DNA of 64,000 nucleotides from Bombardia bombarda (GCA_030512295.1 JAULSR010000003.1:3100001-3164000); one strand, 5' to 3'. Shown: positions 46,850-59,784, counted from the stretch's first letter. Notes: a model not told the origin generated them from the sequence alone. Made by a program: numbers and translations.

Positions 46850-47423
46850 TGGCTGGACAAAGAGGATTATTGGAGGTTGGGCCGATGGTTTAAATGGACT
46901 CTGGTAAATACCCACCCAGATGATTGGATCAGTTGGAAAGATGCACATATCAGTCACAAGCAAATATATATTTTGGAAACAAACCCAGATTGACACAATG
47001 CATATTGTCTGCCAAGTCAGAAATCAGGCCTTCGCTTTGTGCAGATCGAGGCGGCGGCGGTAGAAAAAGCACCCGTGGCATGACTGACCGACGTGACCCG
47101 TCGAGTTACACGGACAGGAGGGGTGCGGAGGCGAATTCCAGGTTCCTGCTTAGAGCTCGTCACTGCCGTCGCCCACCCCGCCTGAAATCGTCCCCCAACC
47201 GAGCAGTCGCAGGGGACGACCAAGGCCCACACGCTAACCTAGAAGCTCGGGCGCAGCACCGCCATCCATTGTACATACATCCATACCCTGGACATCACAA
47301 CAAAGAGCCCTGACACCGCCTCGAGTCCACGATACGCATCCTCATCCAGCGACTGTCGAAGCTGTCGGATCTGACCAGAATGGGCATTGAGAAACGAATG
47401 CGAAGAAGCATTACTTCTTGAGG
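46850..47423 (+). other. Intergenic region before the kinase gene
   Basis: 574 bases holding the 3' end of the permease-family gene and the kinase promoter. Nothing further recognised. Confidence 0.3.
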
Positions 47424-49848
47424 ATGTCTTCGCCGGCCATGTCGCTCATCCCATATCATCCCAGGGAAGGTCGCGAGATCGTGCTGTACGTCATACCACT
47501 ACTTGACCCATCTGACCCCACCCCGGCGGCTCATTGATCAAACACTCTTCTGCTGCAGTCGCCATCACGATGCCATCGTCGTACGCGACCCATTGTCACA
47601 ACGCCTCGAGATTCGTGGCCTCCAGCTCTCCGAGTGTCCGACCTGCCACCAGCCCTTGCGCTCCTCGTCGCCCGAGAGACATTTCGAGAGCCCCGACCGA
47701 CACGAGAGCTATGTTGACCCCGAATACTTTCGCATGCTACGTGCCGGCCACCATGAGCCAGACCACGCACAGCCACATCCGCCGTCAAGCCCGATCCGTC
47801 GACTAGTCGAGCCCGTACCGGCCGTTGACAGCCAAGGGCGCCACGTTAGAGTGCACAATGCCGAGTTTGTTAGCAGCACACCGGCGCCCCACGAGGGCAG
47901 TCGCATACGGCGGGAGGCTTTCAGTCCCAACTACTTCAAAACCTTCTTCGTCGAGGAGCGGGAGCTTGGCAGAGGGGGCAAGGGCGTTGTCTTGCTTGTC
48001 AGGCATGAGATCGACGGCTGCCAGCTTGGCCACTTTGCCTGCAAGCGTGTTCCCGTCGGGGACGATCATGCTTGGCTGGAAAAGGTGCTGGTGGAGGTCG
48101 AGCTTCTGGCCAAACTGTCGCATCCAAATCTGGTCTCGTACCGACACGTCTGGCTCGAGGACGTGAAGCTCACTCGATTCGGCCCCAGCGTTGCCTGTGC
48201 CTACATACTGCAACAATACTGCAACGGGGGTGATCTGCTGCAATACATCGCTGGTGACATACCGAAAGAGGCGACCAAGGAGGAACTCAAAGCTCAAATG
48301 CGCCGGCGGTCTAAAGGCCAGTTGGAACGACCACAAAATCTTTTTCCAGCACACAGACGTTTGCCCTTTGACGAAATATATTCTCTCTTCAAGGACATCA
48401 CTTCTGGACTGGCCTATCTCCATGCCGCCAACTACATCCACCGGGATCTGAAGCCAAGCAACTGCCTCTTACATCGCGAGGGCGGTAAGTTGGTATGCCT
48501 GATCAGTGATTTTGGAGAGGTCCAACCAGATAATGTTGTTCGAAAGTCGACTGGATCGACCGGTACCATATCCTACTGCGCACCAGAAGTCCTCAAAAAG
48601 GATGCAGGCGGCACTTACGGTAACTTCACGGCCAAGTCCGATATATTCTCGCTGGGTATGATACTGTACTTCATGTGTTTTGGACGACTACCCTACCTCA
48701 GCGCCAACACACTCCACGAGGAACTCGAAGACATTGACCAACTACGTGCCGAAATCACCGATTGGAAGGGATTCCAGGACGAGAGGAGGGAACGACCAGA
48801 TCTTCCATCAAAGCTGTACCAGTTGCTGAAGAAGCTGCTCGCCGTCAGTCCCGCAGAGCGCCCTAGCGCAAACGAAGTTCTCGGGGTGATGAAGAGCGAG
48901 TCCAGCTTGGACGGTGTTACAAGGGGGGGCAGAAGCTCCAGCCCTACACTCGGTCTAGCTGTACATAGAATACAAAACTTAGATTCACCTGTACCCCCCA
49001 GCACCCCAGTGCCTGGTCAGTCCTCTGTCGCATGTTCTGCAAATTTGCATCTACCAACTAACACCCACACAGATCCCAGCAAGCAAGCTAAAGTATCATC
49101 TTCCTCGGACGAAGACATGCCCTCTGCCCTTAATGGCCAGTCGCCTCAACCCAGTACACAAAATATCCTGCAGAAACACATCACCCCGCAATCACCTACC
49201 GCAACCCGTCATCGCGGCCACAACCATTCTCACTCCATGACATTGTCGCGCAGCCAGGATGAGTACTCTCGAAGTACATCACGTTCCCCTGAGCGAACCA
49301 TACCTTCCCGTGTAGCTGCTCGAAGCGACACCAGCGTTAGTCCGCTAGCTAGCCCAGCGCTGATCACTACGCCCCTTCTCATGCCGCCGCCCACAACAAG
49401 ACTGGGCCAGATCAGGCATCACGCCGTTGTAGTACAATATCGAGCGAGACACTGGCTGAGGGAAAATACAAACACAGCCGACTCTTTCTTAAGGGTGTTT
49501 TTACTTGGCATTAAGATCTTCTCTTTATCCTGGCTATGTTGGCCCTATAGTTCTAATCTCGGGGTTTTGAGCTCAGTGTTCACACTTGCCGCGTTGGATC
49601 TGTGGAACTTGAGGGGCGAGGGAGGGACGGCCAGAGTCACGGGGTCCAGAGACACAAGAGGCATGGGTGGAGTCAGACCTGGAGGGTCTGGTACCCAAGG
49701 CCATGGAGCTATCAACTCGAGGCGTTGGCTTTCGGGCTGGAGATGGAGTTGTACGTTGTTGGCGTTGCATTTCTCCGTCCTATGGATCACATCCCGTTTC
49801 GGGGCTCTGTGTGCCGCAGCTCACCACGAAAAGTGGACGGACTGGTGA
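47424..49848 (+). CDS. IKS1: Serine/threonine protein kinase, IKS1-like
   Basis: Predicted exons 47424-47485, 47559-49015 and 49073-49848 give 764 residues. The short first exon (MSLIPYHPREGREIVL) joins RHHDAIVVRDPLSQRLEIRG, the conserved N-terminus of fungal Iks1 proteins; the continuous frame upstream of 47559 has only a TTG. The kinase domain spans about 145-460: LGRGGKGVV, FACKRV, YIHRDLKPSN, ISDFGEVQ, YCAPEVL. A Ser/Thr/Pro-rich region follows. Two hydrophobic segments near the C-terminus (VFLLGIKIFSLSWLCW, LLALHFSVLWITSRF) suggest membrane attachment. The proposed last intron is 57 bases, in frame and stop-free, so it is less certain. Its role in yeast is poorly defined. Confidence 0.87.
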
Positions 49849-51985
49849 GGCGTACCACGGCTTTGTGCTCATGTTCTTCCGTGGTCAGTGGGTGACGCAA
49901 GTATATCTACGAATGAGTCACACCAGCTGCGCAGGCTCAGATGCCCAAGAGCATTTAATCATTGCAATATAGACCTATACGTAGGTAAATAGGTATTTGT
50001 TAGCCTCAAAACTGTCGGTCGGCTGAGAGCATAAGACTTGGTCAGCCACAGTGACTAGCGTTGAGAATTCCTTCCAGCATCGATTCAGTTTCCCAGTTTC
50101 TAACTCGGGACGAGATAGCACAGCTCCAATACACAAGGGCCGCTTCATGAAGCAGACCACTGAGGGGTTAGCATGATGCCAGCCATGATGACTCCCAATC
50201 TAGCCATGCACCATGTGAGGTGCCATTGACTAATGGTTAGTATGCCAGCTTGCTTCGGCCCCTTGACATCCGCAGTGTGTTCAAGTTAGCAAACAGCATT
50301 AGGGATGCCAGAGATGTACTGCAGACGAGATTTGGTAGTCTCTAATGATAGGTAGGTAGTATAATCGAATTATTATCGTATGGGTATTGGTCAGATGGTC
50401 AAGCTATTAGGTCTAGGCTAAGGTACCGAGGGTACCTAGGTACCCCATTCTCGGCAGCTCGGAGAGGGTTTCCGTCTCATCCAAAGTATTAGCCTCACCT
50501 TACCCACTATGTTCAGTGTTCACGTTTCAACGTTTACGCCCGAATACGCCCGCCCTCGAGTTCAGTCACCTGCCTTAAAGATCGGCACTATATGGACGTA
50601 CTGTCCGCGGCTATCTCGACCAGGTAGACCAAGATTTGTGAGAGACTGAACGGCCACACACTTGACCATGATGGGTTTGGACGGCGTATATTAATGGTAT
50701 GTCTACGTAGCACCCAACAATTTGTAAGAAAATCATGGCACAAGATGTCCACCTGTTATGGCCTTGATGGTTTACTCTTTTGAATCTCGCACTTGAATAA
50801 CCATAAGGTACCGTAGTGACTGAGTTTCGTAAGCTGTTGATGGGCTCACATATTTGGATGATAACGGCAGCCGGGCCAATAACAAGTCGGAATACGGGCA
50901 CGAACTGGTTCCTGGCTATTATGCATTATATCACATAGCTTGAGTGGACCACGGCCTTTGAATAATGCGCACCCCCAGCCCATGACTTCTCCGTGACTGG
51001 GTCCAAAAGGGTTTCTTCCCGTAACATAACAAAGAATGATCATGCCTTAGCTAGGACACGAACCAGAGCACGAGTGCCCAGCGTCATTCCTTGGCTGATT
51101 TCTAGGTCATGAAATATGATCCCCACGTGACTACTTGGAAAGCCTCGGTGGCGTAATGTCACGAACCAACAACCTGGAGCAATGTGCTGTGATCACACGA
51201 TGAATAAAATACCCTTGACAGCGGTGCACCATTGGTACCACTGTAGGGGGAAGCAAAGCTTCTACACAGGCCATACAATAGTAGGCGCTCTTCCGCCTCC
51301 GGCGGCCCCTGTCGGGGGCTTTCTCGTTAACGCTCGAAAAAGGGACGTATATTTTTTTTATTTTTTTCGATTGGTGCTTTGCCAATGGGCGTTTTCGTTT
51401 GTTTATTTTTTTTTGACTGATCCCCTCCGTTTCTCACTGTAAATAAGCAAGCTTCTTGCCTTGTCACTACGCTGTAAACAACCATTACGCTATAAATAAC
51501 CACTACGTTGTAAACAACCACTACGTTGTAAACAACTCCCGCGCCAAGAACAATTGAAGCTTTGCTCCAATGAAAATCTTGAAATTGGCGTGTTGTGTTT
51601 ATCATACCCCTTCCTTGGCTTCTCTCTCTACCAATCCGCTCGTTTCAGACCTCGTCAGCAGCCCTTCAGGCTTGCCCTTGTGGTATTTGAGACCGGAATT
51701 CTCTGAAGTCAAGGCTGGCCCTTGAGACTCCTGTTAGTCCTGGTTTATCCTTCCTCACCTTCGCTCCGCGGCTTAAATACCTGGGTATTTCCCATCATTT
51801 TGCCTTGAAAATTCACCACTCGAGCATCACTCAGAACAGCTTGCACTGCAAACATTACACCATCAACAATAATATGGGCGGTACATACTACAGCATCAAC
51901 CCCGACTAATAAATCACAACCAAACACTTGCTTGTCGATTCTCGTATCCTTAGGACACCCCTCATCACGAATACACTCTACCATC
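49849..51985. other. Gene-poor region with tandem repeat and T-rich tracts
   Basis: 2137 bases without a recognised gene. Contains GGTACC/CCTAGG motifs near 50419-50446, T-rich tracts at 51350-51415, and the 18-bp repeat at 51465-51536. Confidence 0.4.
51465..51536. repeat. 18-bp tandem repeat, four copies
   Basis: Four units of the form CACTACGTTGTAAACAAC start at 51465, 51483, 51501 and 51519. Units 3 and 4 are identical; unit 1 differs by one base and unit 2 by several. No coding context is convincing. Confidence 0.88.
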
Positions 51986-52195
51986 ATGTGTTATACTCAT
52001 CGCACGCTTCATCACATGTGCATGAAGGATCACTTCGCCACTGAGGAGATAAAGATACATTGTGGAAAGGTAGGAGGGAGACCCTGTGTATGGAAACGAA
52101 CTGAGATTGTTGGCGTCACAGACAAAGAAGTCTGCGCGAACCCTGCCTGCCCGTATTCCAAGAGGGAGAATATGAACGTCAGAAACAAAAATTAA
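51986..52195 (+). CDS. Small His/Cys-rich hypothetical protein
   Basis: 69 residues from the ATG at 51986. The N-terminus MCYTHRTLHHMCMKDHF is rich in His and Cys, and later Cys occur in IHCGKVGGRPCVW and EVCANPACPYS. Small fungal proteins with this kind of Cys/His spacing are common and may bind zinc. There is no signal peptide. I do not recognise a specific family. It could instead be a chance frame, although composition and a plausible start speak for a gene. Confidence 0.4.
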   Translation: MCYTHRTLHHMCMKDHFATEEIKIHCGKVGGRPCVWKRTEIVGVTDKEVCANPACPYSKRENMNVRNKN

Positions 52196-53721
52196 TGTAA
52201 AGAAAACACACTCTTGCGAACTCCAAATCTCGGTTTCAGTCACTGTTCAGACAATCATATCCCAACACCATTTCATATTATGTTATTATTTCTACAGAGG
52301 AGAATACCCCAGTCCATGGCTCTCGACCAGATTCTATCCTCTTCAGTCACACCCTCTCCATGTCCCTTTTGATTTCTCTCATTTACGATCGGACCATCGC
52401 CCTCGACCGGTTCTATCATCTTCCGCCATTCTTCATCTCTTCCTAATATCCACTCACTGACGGGGAACATTCGACTGTTCCATCCAGCACCAGATTCGAA
52501 CCATTTAGGACTTGTATCTTCTTTGTGTTCTTCAGAAGCTGGGAGGATCATATCGATATTTTTTGGGGTGTAGGATGATAGATAGGTCAGTCACTTAGAC
52601 AGCCGAATACGACATCAGTAGGCCCATCAATGCATGTATCAACAGTGATTCTGAACAATGAGTATCCGCGCAAGGAATCTAAGATCGATTGGCGTGATGT
52701 TAAGACTACCATTTCTTGCCCTGCTCTTGTGTACATGTGTACTAAGATGAGCATCTATAGCAGACCATATTCTACTATATATCAAGTACCTCAGTGTTTA
52801 GCAGTGGAAAGGGGCCACAACAGCACAAGAAAAAAAGAAGTCAGTGTATGAAAAGTTGAAACAAGAGAGAACATTAGGTTTCTATTCTTACCTTAGATTA
52901 ACGTAAATAAGTAGAGTCATATATCCAGGAGCAAGCATGGCATAAAGAGCTGTATTTGCTTTATAAATTTATAAATAGGTAGGTACCTGGTATGTATGGT
53001 ATCCGTGCATTGGTACTACTAGACTATACCATGATGCATATCTCGCTGCATGAGATAAGACACCAACACTGGCTTCAAAAACATAGTATGCGGATCCTTT
53101 ACATACTTGATCCAGGTTACCAAGTCGACACGTGGTTTAATGAGTGAGACATGCAATCCACTCCATAGTAGTACAACGATCAGCTTGCGGGGCGTGCGTG
53201 ACTCAGGGGAAGCTGTCCCATATAGGCAGGTCAGATCAAAATATACTTTAGGTTAATTAAACGATGCCATGCAGCCTGACGCACAAGGTATCAAACATGT
53301 ACCAGATGTCAACTAATGCTAAAACGGGTATCAAACAATAATATGACAAGAAAACCTAAAAGACATTAAGATGTAAAGAAGATAGCCATCCTTCAAAGTC
53401 CCGCATTGTCATTAGAGAATGTTCCAGACCCTCTGTCGGGTGGAAAGGGGGGAAAGGAGTTATGTTCTCGGAGTGCGGCGAGATACCAGAATGCCAAGAA
53501 AGCCGAAGCGTCCGAGTCTGATGATCTGATGATTGGATGCTCGACTTCAACCTGAGTAGTAAATGACAGAACAAGAGCAAAGATAACGTAGTCAAGAAAC
53601 AAAAGCCCATCCGTGTCCTGCTTTCTTCCTGGCCAGCCCCTCTACAAATTGTACATAGACTACATGACTACATTCTTCAAGCCTTGACGAGCCACAGCCA
53701 GGTCGATTGATGGCGACACGG
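52196..53721. other. Intergenic region, mostly featureless
   Basis: 1526 bases, containing one doubtful minus-strand frame (52273-52551) and a GGTAGGTACC motif near 52978. Nothing else recognised. Confidence 0.35.
52273..52551 (-). CDS. Doubtful short hypothetical protein
   Basis: An ATG-to-TGA frame of 92 codons. The product is acidic and polar (KWFESGAGWNSRMFP, GRDEEWRKMIEPVEG) with no signal peptide, membrane segment or family motif. It is listed because its composition is protein-like and it converges with the small gene at 51986. It may be spurious. Confidence 0.22.
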   Translation of the reverse strand: MILPASEEHKEDTSPKWFESGAGWNSRMFPVSEWILGRDEEWRKMIEPVEGDGPIVNERNQKGHGEGVTEEDRIWSRAMDWGILLCRNNNII

Positions 53722-55191
53722 TCACGTTATAATGGAACACCTGCCACTTGTCATATCCCGATCGTGGAGCATCTGCCACTTGTCATGGATGGCGTTTATG
53801 TGTGCGCGGAGACTATCGGCCGTCTCGTATGTCTCGGTGCGGCCGGTAGATGTGCAGAGTACGCAACCATAACCGGGTTTGGGTTGATCGGTGGATGGCG
53901 CAATAGCAACGCCCTCGTCGGTGCTCTGGTCACAGTGTGACTTGGCGAGGAATCGTCGTGTCATGCGGAAACCATCTTTTAAGGCGATATAGTCCTTGTC
54001 GCCCGACAGCTCTGGTGTCTTCCATCGATATCCACATCGACACTTGTTCCTCGACTCGGTCGGGATCGGACGGCTCGGGTCGACCTGCAGTGCCATGGCC
54101 TCGGAACAGAATATGCTGAAGACACTGTTCTTTGGACGGAGAGGTCGCCGTCTGGTATGCTGGCTTATCTCAGAGTGGGATGTGCCAAAGCAAGACTCCA
54201 TGTCATCTGTTGCCGCCCTTGCGGTCATTGTACTCATAGGAGGCGACGGAGGCTCCGACTTAAAAACTGGAGGGTCCGAGTTTGTGGACCAAACGGCCGT
54301 CTCTCGATCAAAGTCATCAGTGGCCGGCAAGACTTTGATGGGGGGTGGCCCAGAAGGTGCATTGTCCTCCTGTCGGTACAAGGCCCTGAGTTTGGGAATG
54401 GGTATCTCCTGGGGAACAGCACGACCGACAGCGAAATGGCGATATTGTTCAGCAAGGGCCGAGATGGACTTTGTGCGGACTGCTTCAGACACAAGGAAGA
54501 CTTCGTTAAGGTTGATGGGGCGGCTGTGTTTGGCTTGCACTACTCTGCGGAGGCTATCAACGCGTTTCTCAAGTTGGGCAAGGCTGTTGACAAGACTCTG
54601 ACGGCAGCGATCTGGAAGATGCATTAGCTCAATGTCACGGCATGGCAAGTGGTAGACACAAACCTTGGCCGGCAGCGAACTCGGGGCCGATGATGGCAAA
54701 CCCGACCTGATACGTTGCCCGAATTCGATGGCCCGAGGTGTCGAGAGAGGTGCTGAGGGCGCATTTGGTGAAGACTGTGGACGATGCGTTCTCGCGACGG
54801 TGGTAATGGTTCTGGCTTTCCTGTTTCTTCTTCCACTTGGTATAAAAGTCCAAGCTGGCCTCAAAGGCCGAAGTCAGGTCGTCTACCAGCTTGTCTACAC
54901 TTGGCAGATCCATTTCTTCGTCTCGTAGGTACCTAGCCAAGCATCGAATAGCCCAAGCTATTGAGAGCTCTCTTGCTTCTTCCTCGACTAGCGACAGCTG
55001 CGAGATCCGGGTCTAGTGTGGTGATTGAGAAACGCAGGGTGTAAAAAAAAAAAATGTGTCTCGGGTCCGAGGCAACACGACGCGGACAATAAGCATTGTA
55101 ACTTCAGATAAAAGCTAAGGTATGTATGTACTGGCAAGGCACACACGCTACCAACCTTGGACTTGTACTGACTGCCCGGGTAGATGAGCAT
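53722..55191 (-). CDS. C2H2-like zinc-finger hypothetical protein
   Basis: Predicted exons 55191-55156, 54997-54664 and 54611-53722 give 419 residues. Exon 2 has the well-formed segment VDDLTSAFEASLDFYTKWKK and a possible HRIRATYQVGFAIIGPEF core. A 52-base intron then restores the frame into RCRQSLVNSLAQLEKRVDSL, a short coiled helix. The C-terminal part has a Cys-rich CRCGYRW segment and a C2H2-like finger CVLCTSTGRTETYE followed by LRAHINAIHDKW. The first exon (12 codons, 158-base intron) is the weakest part. It is probably nuclear, and resembles uncharacterised fungal proteins. No function is claimed. Confidence 0.65.
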
Positions 55192-56436
55192 TGCTATGGT
55201 GTAGGGTGTTTTCGATGGAGAAAGAAAGGCGAAAGGGAGAGAAATGGGTAACAATGCGGCTGTGCCCGTGATGCAACTGGCTGCTTCTGTTGCTCGCAGA
55301 CTACTAAGCCCAGTAGGTATTAGTGTATGTCGGTGGCCTGGCCAACAAAACCACATCCTTATCTCGGGCTGCATTCTTCTTTCGTTCTTCTATCTCCAAT
55401 CTGCATCGCGCAGCAATATCCTGTCGAGTCGAAGCAATTAGCCCACTTCACCTCAGCATGAATAAATACCTAGTGCAATGTCTCCCGAAAGTTCTTGGCA
55501 TGCAGGCGTGCCAAATCACAGATCGAGTCGTCGGCAGCTCCCTCGCTGTGCTGCAGCTGACGGCTGGTCCAGCAACATAGATGGATGGCCAATAAATCGC
55601 ATACCAGGCCATGGTCAGGGCACCGACGCTCCTGGCGGCGGCGGCGGCCATGTCAAAGTTTCAGAATTCTGCACATCTTTCTACCAGCAGCGGTGCGATT
55701 GGCCAAAATTACGTGGTCTCGCAACATTAGTCCATCGGAAGAACAAAAGAAGCTTTGGAAAATGCGCCTGTGTCAAGAGCAAAAAACATTGGACTGCAGC
55801 AATGATCGACAGTTCCACTGTGACAGGGTGGAGCACTGCAGCGTAGGCAGCGGGGAAGTTTCCGCGCCGCGGGGTTGGTAGTGGGTAGGTAGGTATCTAC
55901 ATTGGAATGTCCCGCTATGTCCATGTACTCAGGACCACTGCCTCCTCTTTGACCTACTGTATAGGTGTACTCCTATGCAGTAATTAGGCCAATCAAGTAC
56001 AAGCATGTCGATAAGACGTAGAGTAGAAGGTACATAAGGTAACCTTTTTCTGAAGCTACCCCGCCGCCAAACTTCCAGGTTGTTGCTGCCAACTTTCAAT
56101 ATCACCTGGACCGAGCCTCCGTAATTTGACAAATGATAAATCTCCGGGGTGCATTTCCAATACTTATCATTGTGGCAATCGGCTGCTGCCCACCCACCCT
56201 GCTAAATTTGTACACGGTTTGCATACTACTAACCAGCCAGTAATAGCAAGCCGACAAAGCTCAATTTCCATCCAATCTCATTTGCCCTCCTGTCAGACCT
56301 GGCTGAGACCCGACCACCTGCTGTGTTGGGAGCCACGTGTGTTGGCGATTTGTGGATAACCTCACATTTATTAGTTCCATCTCATCTACCAGATTTAATT
56401 TGAAGTCTCCCACCGGTCTCTCGGCTAGATTGATGG
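55192..56436. other. Intergenic region
   Basis: 1245 bases between two minus-strand genes. A few GGTAGGTAGGTA elements near 55882. No supported gene. Confidence 0.3.
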
Positions 56437-58052
56437 CTACAGGTACACGAGAAGCACCTCGGTTGCTTTCACGGCGAATGTTGCCTGGCCGCCAGATACC
56501 GTCACCGTCTCATAGGTCTCGGTCCCGGCGATTTCGCAGGTCCCGTCGACAAAGTGCTGCCCGCCAAACGTTGGGCTACTGCCCTGGTCCACCCTCGACG
56601 CCGCACTGGCCGCCGTCAACCTCTTGGCCTTGACCGTTGCTGATGTCAAGCCTGTCAAGGTGAAGGACTCGGTCGATCGAGTTCCGCTCCCGCCAAAATA
56701 GTCCGAGTTGTACAGCAAGACCCGCATGGGCGCGCCCTTGGAGTCGAAGACGGCATAGGCAGCATAGTTGCTCGTGCCGCTGTCGAGCGCCGTGAGGTGA
56801 CTGGCTCCCGCCATCAGGGCGACGGCCGCATACGCACCATAGTACGGTGCCCCCATGCTGTACCGGCCCCAGAAGCAGTACTGGCAGTTACCCACAGTCC
56901 CATGGTGGAAGTATGTCCGGGATATGTTGGTGTATGTGGCGCGAAGGGTGTAATCCATTGTCCACAAGGCCGCTCCAAAGGCTGGCGACACCGCGGCTGC
57001 TCCTCCACCCGACACTGTTTGTACCATTCTAATCGTCAGCAGCATGTTCAATCTGCTCCTGGCAGTCATTCGAGAATTTCAATCACACTTACCCGAGTTT
57101 GTCTCGCCCAAGACATACTCTTTACCCGTCTTCAACACGGCCGCAACGTCCGCATTAAAGTTTGTGCGGACATTGGACGCTGTCGTGGAATGGGTCATGA
57201 GACTCTGGATGGTCCCCCCAGGGTAGTTGTGATGAGCGTAGTGTCGCACATACTGCTTCACCGTCGAGTTCTCGGTTGCGATAAGTTGCGCAGCTCCCCA
57301 GGTAGGTGCAGCTGAGTTCCAGTTGCCGGCCTGTATGATGGCCTTCTTGCCAACGGCGTTGCCAACCCGGATGTCCCAGTCGTTCTGTGACGCGGCATCC
57401 GTGGACGGATTCCACGTTCCAGAAGCAATGGGTTGCTTGTCATTTTTCCAGTCTGCCGGCGGACCACAGGTGTCAATAGCCGCATGGCGCATATGGACTT
57501 AATTCTCTACTGGGATAGTACTCTAGTAGGTGCTCTCTCACATTCTGGCTCGTTTCCAAGCTCAATTGCCAGCAGGTTCTTCACCTCTGATACGGCCACC
57601 TTAGCGGCGGCAATCGTGTTGTCGATATTGTTCTTGCCCCGGTTCAGTCCAACAACCACGCTGCCCGGATATGTTCCCGCCAGGGTCATAAACTTTGACC
57701 CAAATGTCAAGGTCGATGGAGCGTCGGCCGCGTTGGCAACTGAATACACAACATATGCCGACGTCTGGGCGTCATACGAGGCTCGATCTTGTGTTGTTCC
57801 CCCAATCCGAATCGGCGGCCAAACCCCCGTCAATGCCTTCCAGTTTGCCAGGCATTGGCTTGTCGCCGTCACGTTGGTGAAATAAGATGGGAACGCGAAG
57901 AACTCGAACGAGATGCCGACAGGGGCTGGGTCGAGTGGTGTGTATGCATAGCCTCCGGATCCTGTCTTGGTCGGAACGCTGAAGGTGGCTGCCCCGACGC
58001 TGTGAGCTGCTGTAGCCACAAAGAGGGCAATGACTCCTGCCGCTTTGGTCAT
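56437..58052 (-). CDS. Glycoside hydrolase family 79-like, secreted
   Basis: Predicted exons 58052-57542, 57452-57093 and 57014-56437 give 482 residues. Signal peptide (KAAGVIALFVATAAHSVGA) precedes ATFSVPTKTG. PVGISFEFFAFPSY, PPIRIGGTTQDRA and LLAIELGNEPEYW (acid/base Glu) mark the TIM barrel. KEYVLGETNSVSGGG carries the likely nucleophile Glu; both active-site stretches span introns. A C-terminal beta domain follows (GAPMRVLLYNSDYFGG). Family members hydrolyse beta-glucuronides, including 4-O-methyl-glucuronide in arabinogalactan proteins. It is likely extracellular and acts on plant or fungal glycans. The AA9 enzyme 1.7 kb away, divergently transcribed, supports a carbohydrate-degrading context. 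Confidence 0.87.
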
Positions 58053-59658
58053 GATGAAGCTGCGGGAACGGATAAAGATGCAACAGACCGAGTTTCAATG
58101 CTAATAAATGCGCTTACATTCAGCTCAGAAGCGCCTTCGCCAGACAGCATTGAGGGTGCCTTCAGCATATTTACACCAAGCTTCCCCAATAACCTACCCC
58201 AACTCCGGGTACCATCATCTCGGTGTTGTTAATACCCGATGCGACGCAAGACGGACGTTAATCTGGCTGTAGTTTTTCCGTCTCTCGTTGTGGATAGTTT
58301 GCGGATCGACAAATACCACATTCGTCCATTCGGCTCTCCGAGATGCGGGAAGATCGCCCTAGCTCGGCATGATAGCGGGAAATTCACCCTATCATGCAAG
58401 GAACAAGCCATGTGATATAAGTCCTCCACGTGGATCTTCCCTTGTCTTCGAGGCAACAACGAGACTGCGTCATTGGAGGAAATGTTTGGGCTTCAGGTAA
58501 AATGTCCTTATAATGCTCGCTACCAAATATCAAAATAACCTTGGCGATGCAACTACCATTAATACCTAATGACCTACAACTAGTTCAATGACGACTACTA
58601 AAATCACGGTACACGATACATCAATAAGTGGTACGTTATCTGGGTACCTTACTTCAGTGAGACATATCATCGTTAACTTCAAGATTCCAGGACCATATTC
58701 TCGTCCACGTTTCAAATGCCAACCGCTTGAAATTTCATGATTTTTCATGCGTGGCGATGCTTGGGGACATAGCACAGGTCAGTGTTTTCATCCAACTTCA
58801 GGGTTAGAGTTCAGACACCTCCACAGGGCGTGTAATTCAGACTGGTCAGAGGCGACCAGGTGTCTGGATCCGAACAATTACCCGGTATTTTTTTTTTTTT
58901 GCATAGCTGGAAGCTCGGGTTTGACAACATGGTCTTGGTCATGGGAGTCTGGACAGGAAAGTTCGAGAAGGTGTCGCGTGTGTAAGTGCCGACCCGTTCA
59001 CCCATGATGGTGTTGGGTCGAACAAGGCCAGGGCAGATCTGTAAATTAACATCCCGAGGTAGCCGATCATAATGGTAAGCAGTAGGCAGCTTGGGACTCG
59101 CGTATGCCCCTTTATTCATTACGTACCTATCTAATATTTCATTGCATGAGACGTCGGACGTTAATCAATCAGCGCCACGGTTGTTGGTAAGAATTCATCC
59201 ACTCTCTCTGGTCATCAACGGTACCCAGGTAGGCCTCATATCTAGGTTGTTCTACTCTACTACCCTCTGCCATTCGCGAATGTTGAGACTGACATCTGAA
59301 TCCTCGTTGATTCTTTTACGCATGCCTGTGTCCTAAAGATGCATGAGCTGTCGATTGAACGTGCGTATTTATGTGCGGCAGCATGCACCCCAGGATTCAG
59401 AGGACAAATGCACGCACAAGTTGATTTACCCCGGGATCAGGTGGCATGGAGAATCACTCAATTTCTCTTGGCTTCAATTTGCGGAGGTTATGCCCAATAT
59501 GCTGTGTAAAGCCCAACTGGTTGGTCTATTCCGCGCGTCTTTATCCGCCGCCTCCTTTATCCGCCTCGGCGGCAGTGCTTCCTTGGCAATGACGAAGGTA
59601 CCAAAAACTCGTCCAGATACCGGTCACAGAATTACTTGCCAGTTCAATCATGGGCACA

Positions 59659-59665
59659 TATATAT
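59659..59665 (+). promoter_or_regulatory. Possible TATA box of the AA9 gene
   Basis: TATATAT about 120 bases upstream of the ATG at 59785. Confidence 0.4.
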
Positions 59666-59747
59666 CTAACAACGATTCCCCTAGAGGCAAACAAGCAGGG
59701 CCATCATCGAAGAATTTCGCTTTGTCAACGACGTTCAAGAACAAATT

Positions 59748-59762
59748 CCCCCCCCCCCCCCC
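59748..59762 (+). repeat. Poly-C run in the AA9 5' leader
   Basis: Fifteen consecutive C between the TATA-like element and the ATG, 22 bases before the start codon. It is prone to length change and may affect translation or reflect sequencing uncertainty. Confidence 0.85.
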
Positions 59763-59784
59763 TCTTCGCTAGTTCACAGACAGG

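Larger units (their letters stand above)
58053..59784. promoter_or_regulatory. Divergent promoter between GH79 and AA9 genes
   Basis: 1732 bases with no supported gene. It holds a TATATAT element at 59659-59665 and a 15-base C run at 59748-59762 just before the AA9 start. Confidence 0.4.

Noticed and set aside
53356..53610. 84-codon minus-strand frame with hydrophobic start
   Set aside because: No cleavage-site context, cysteine pattern, family motif or splice continuation; kept out as unsupported.
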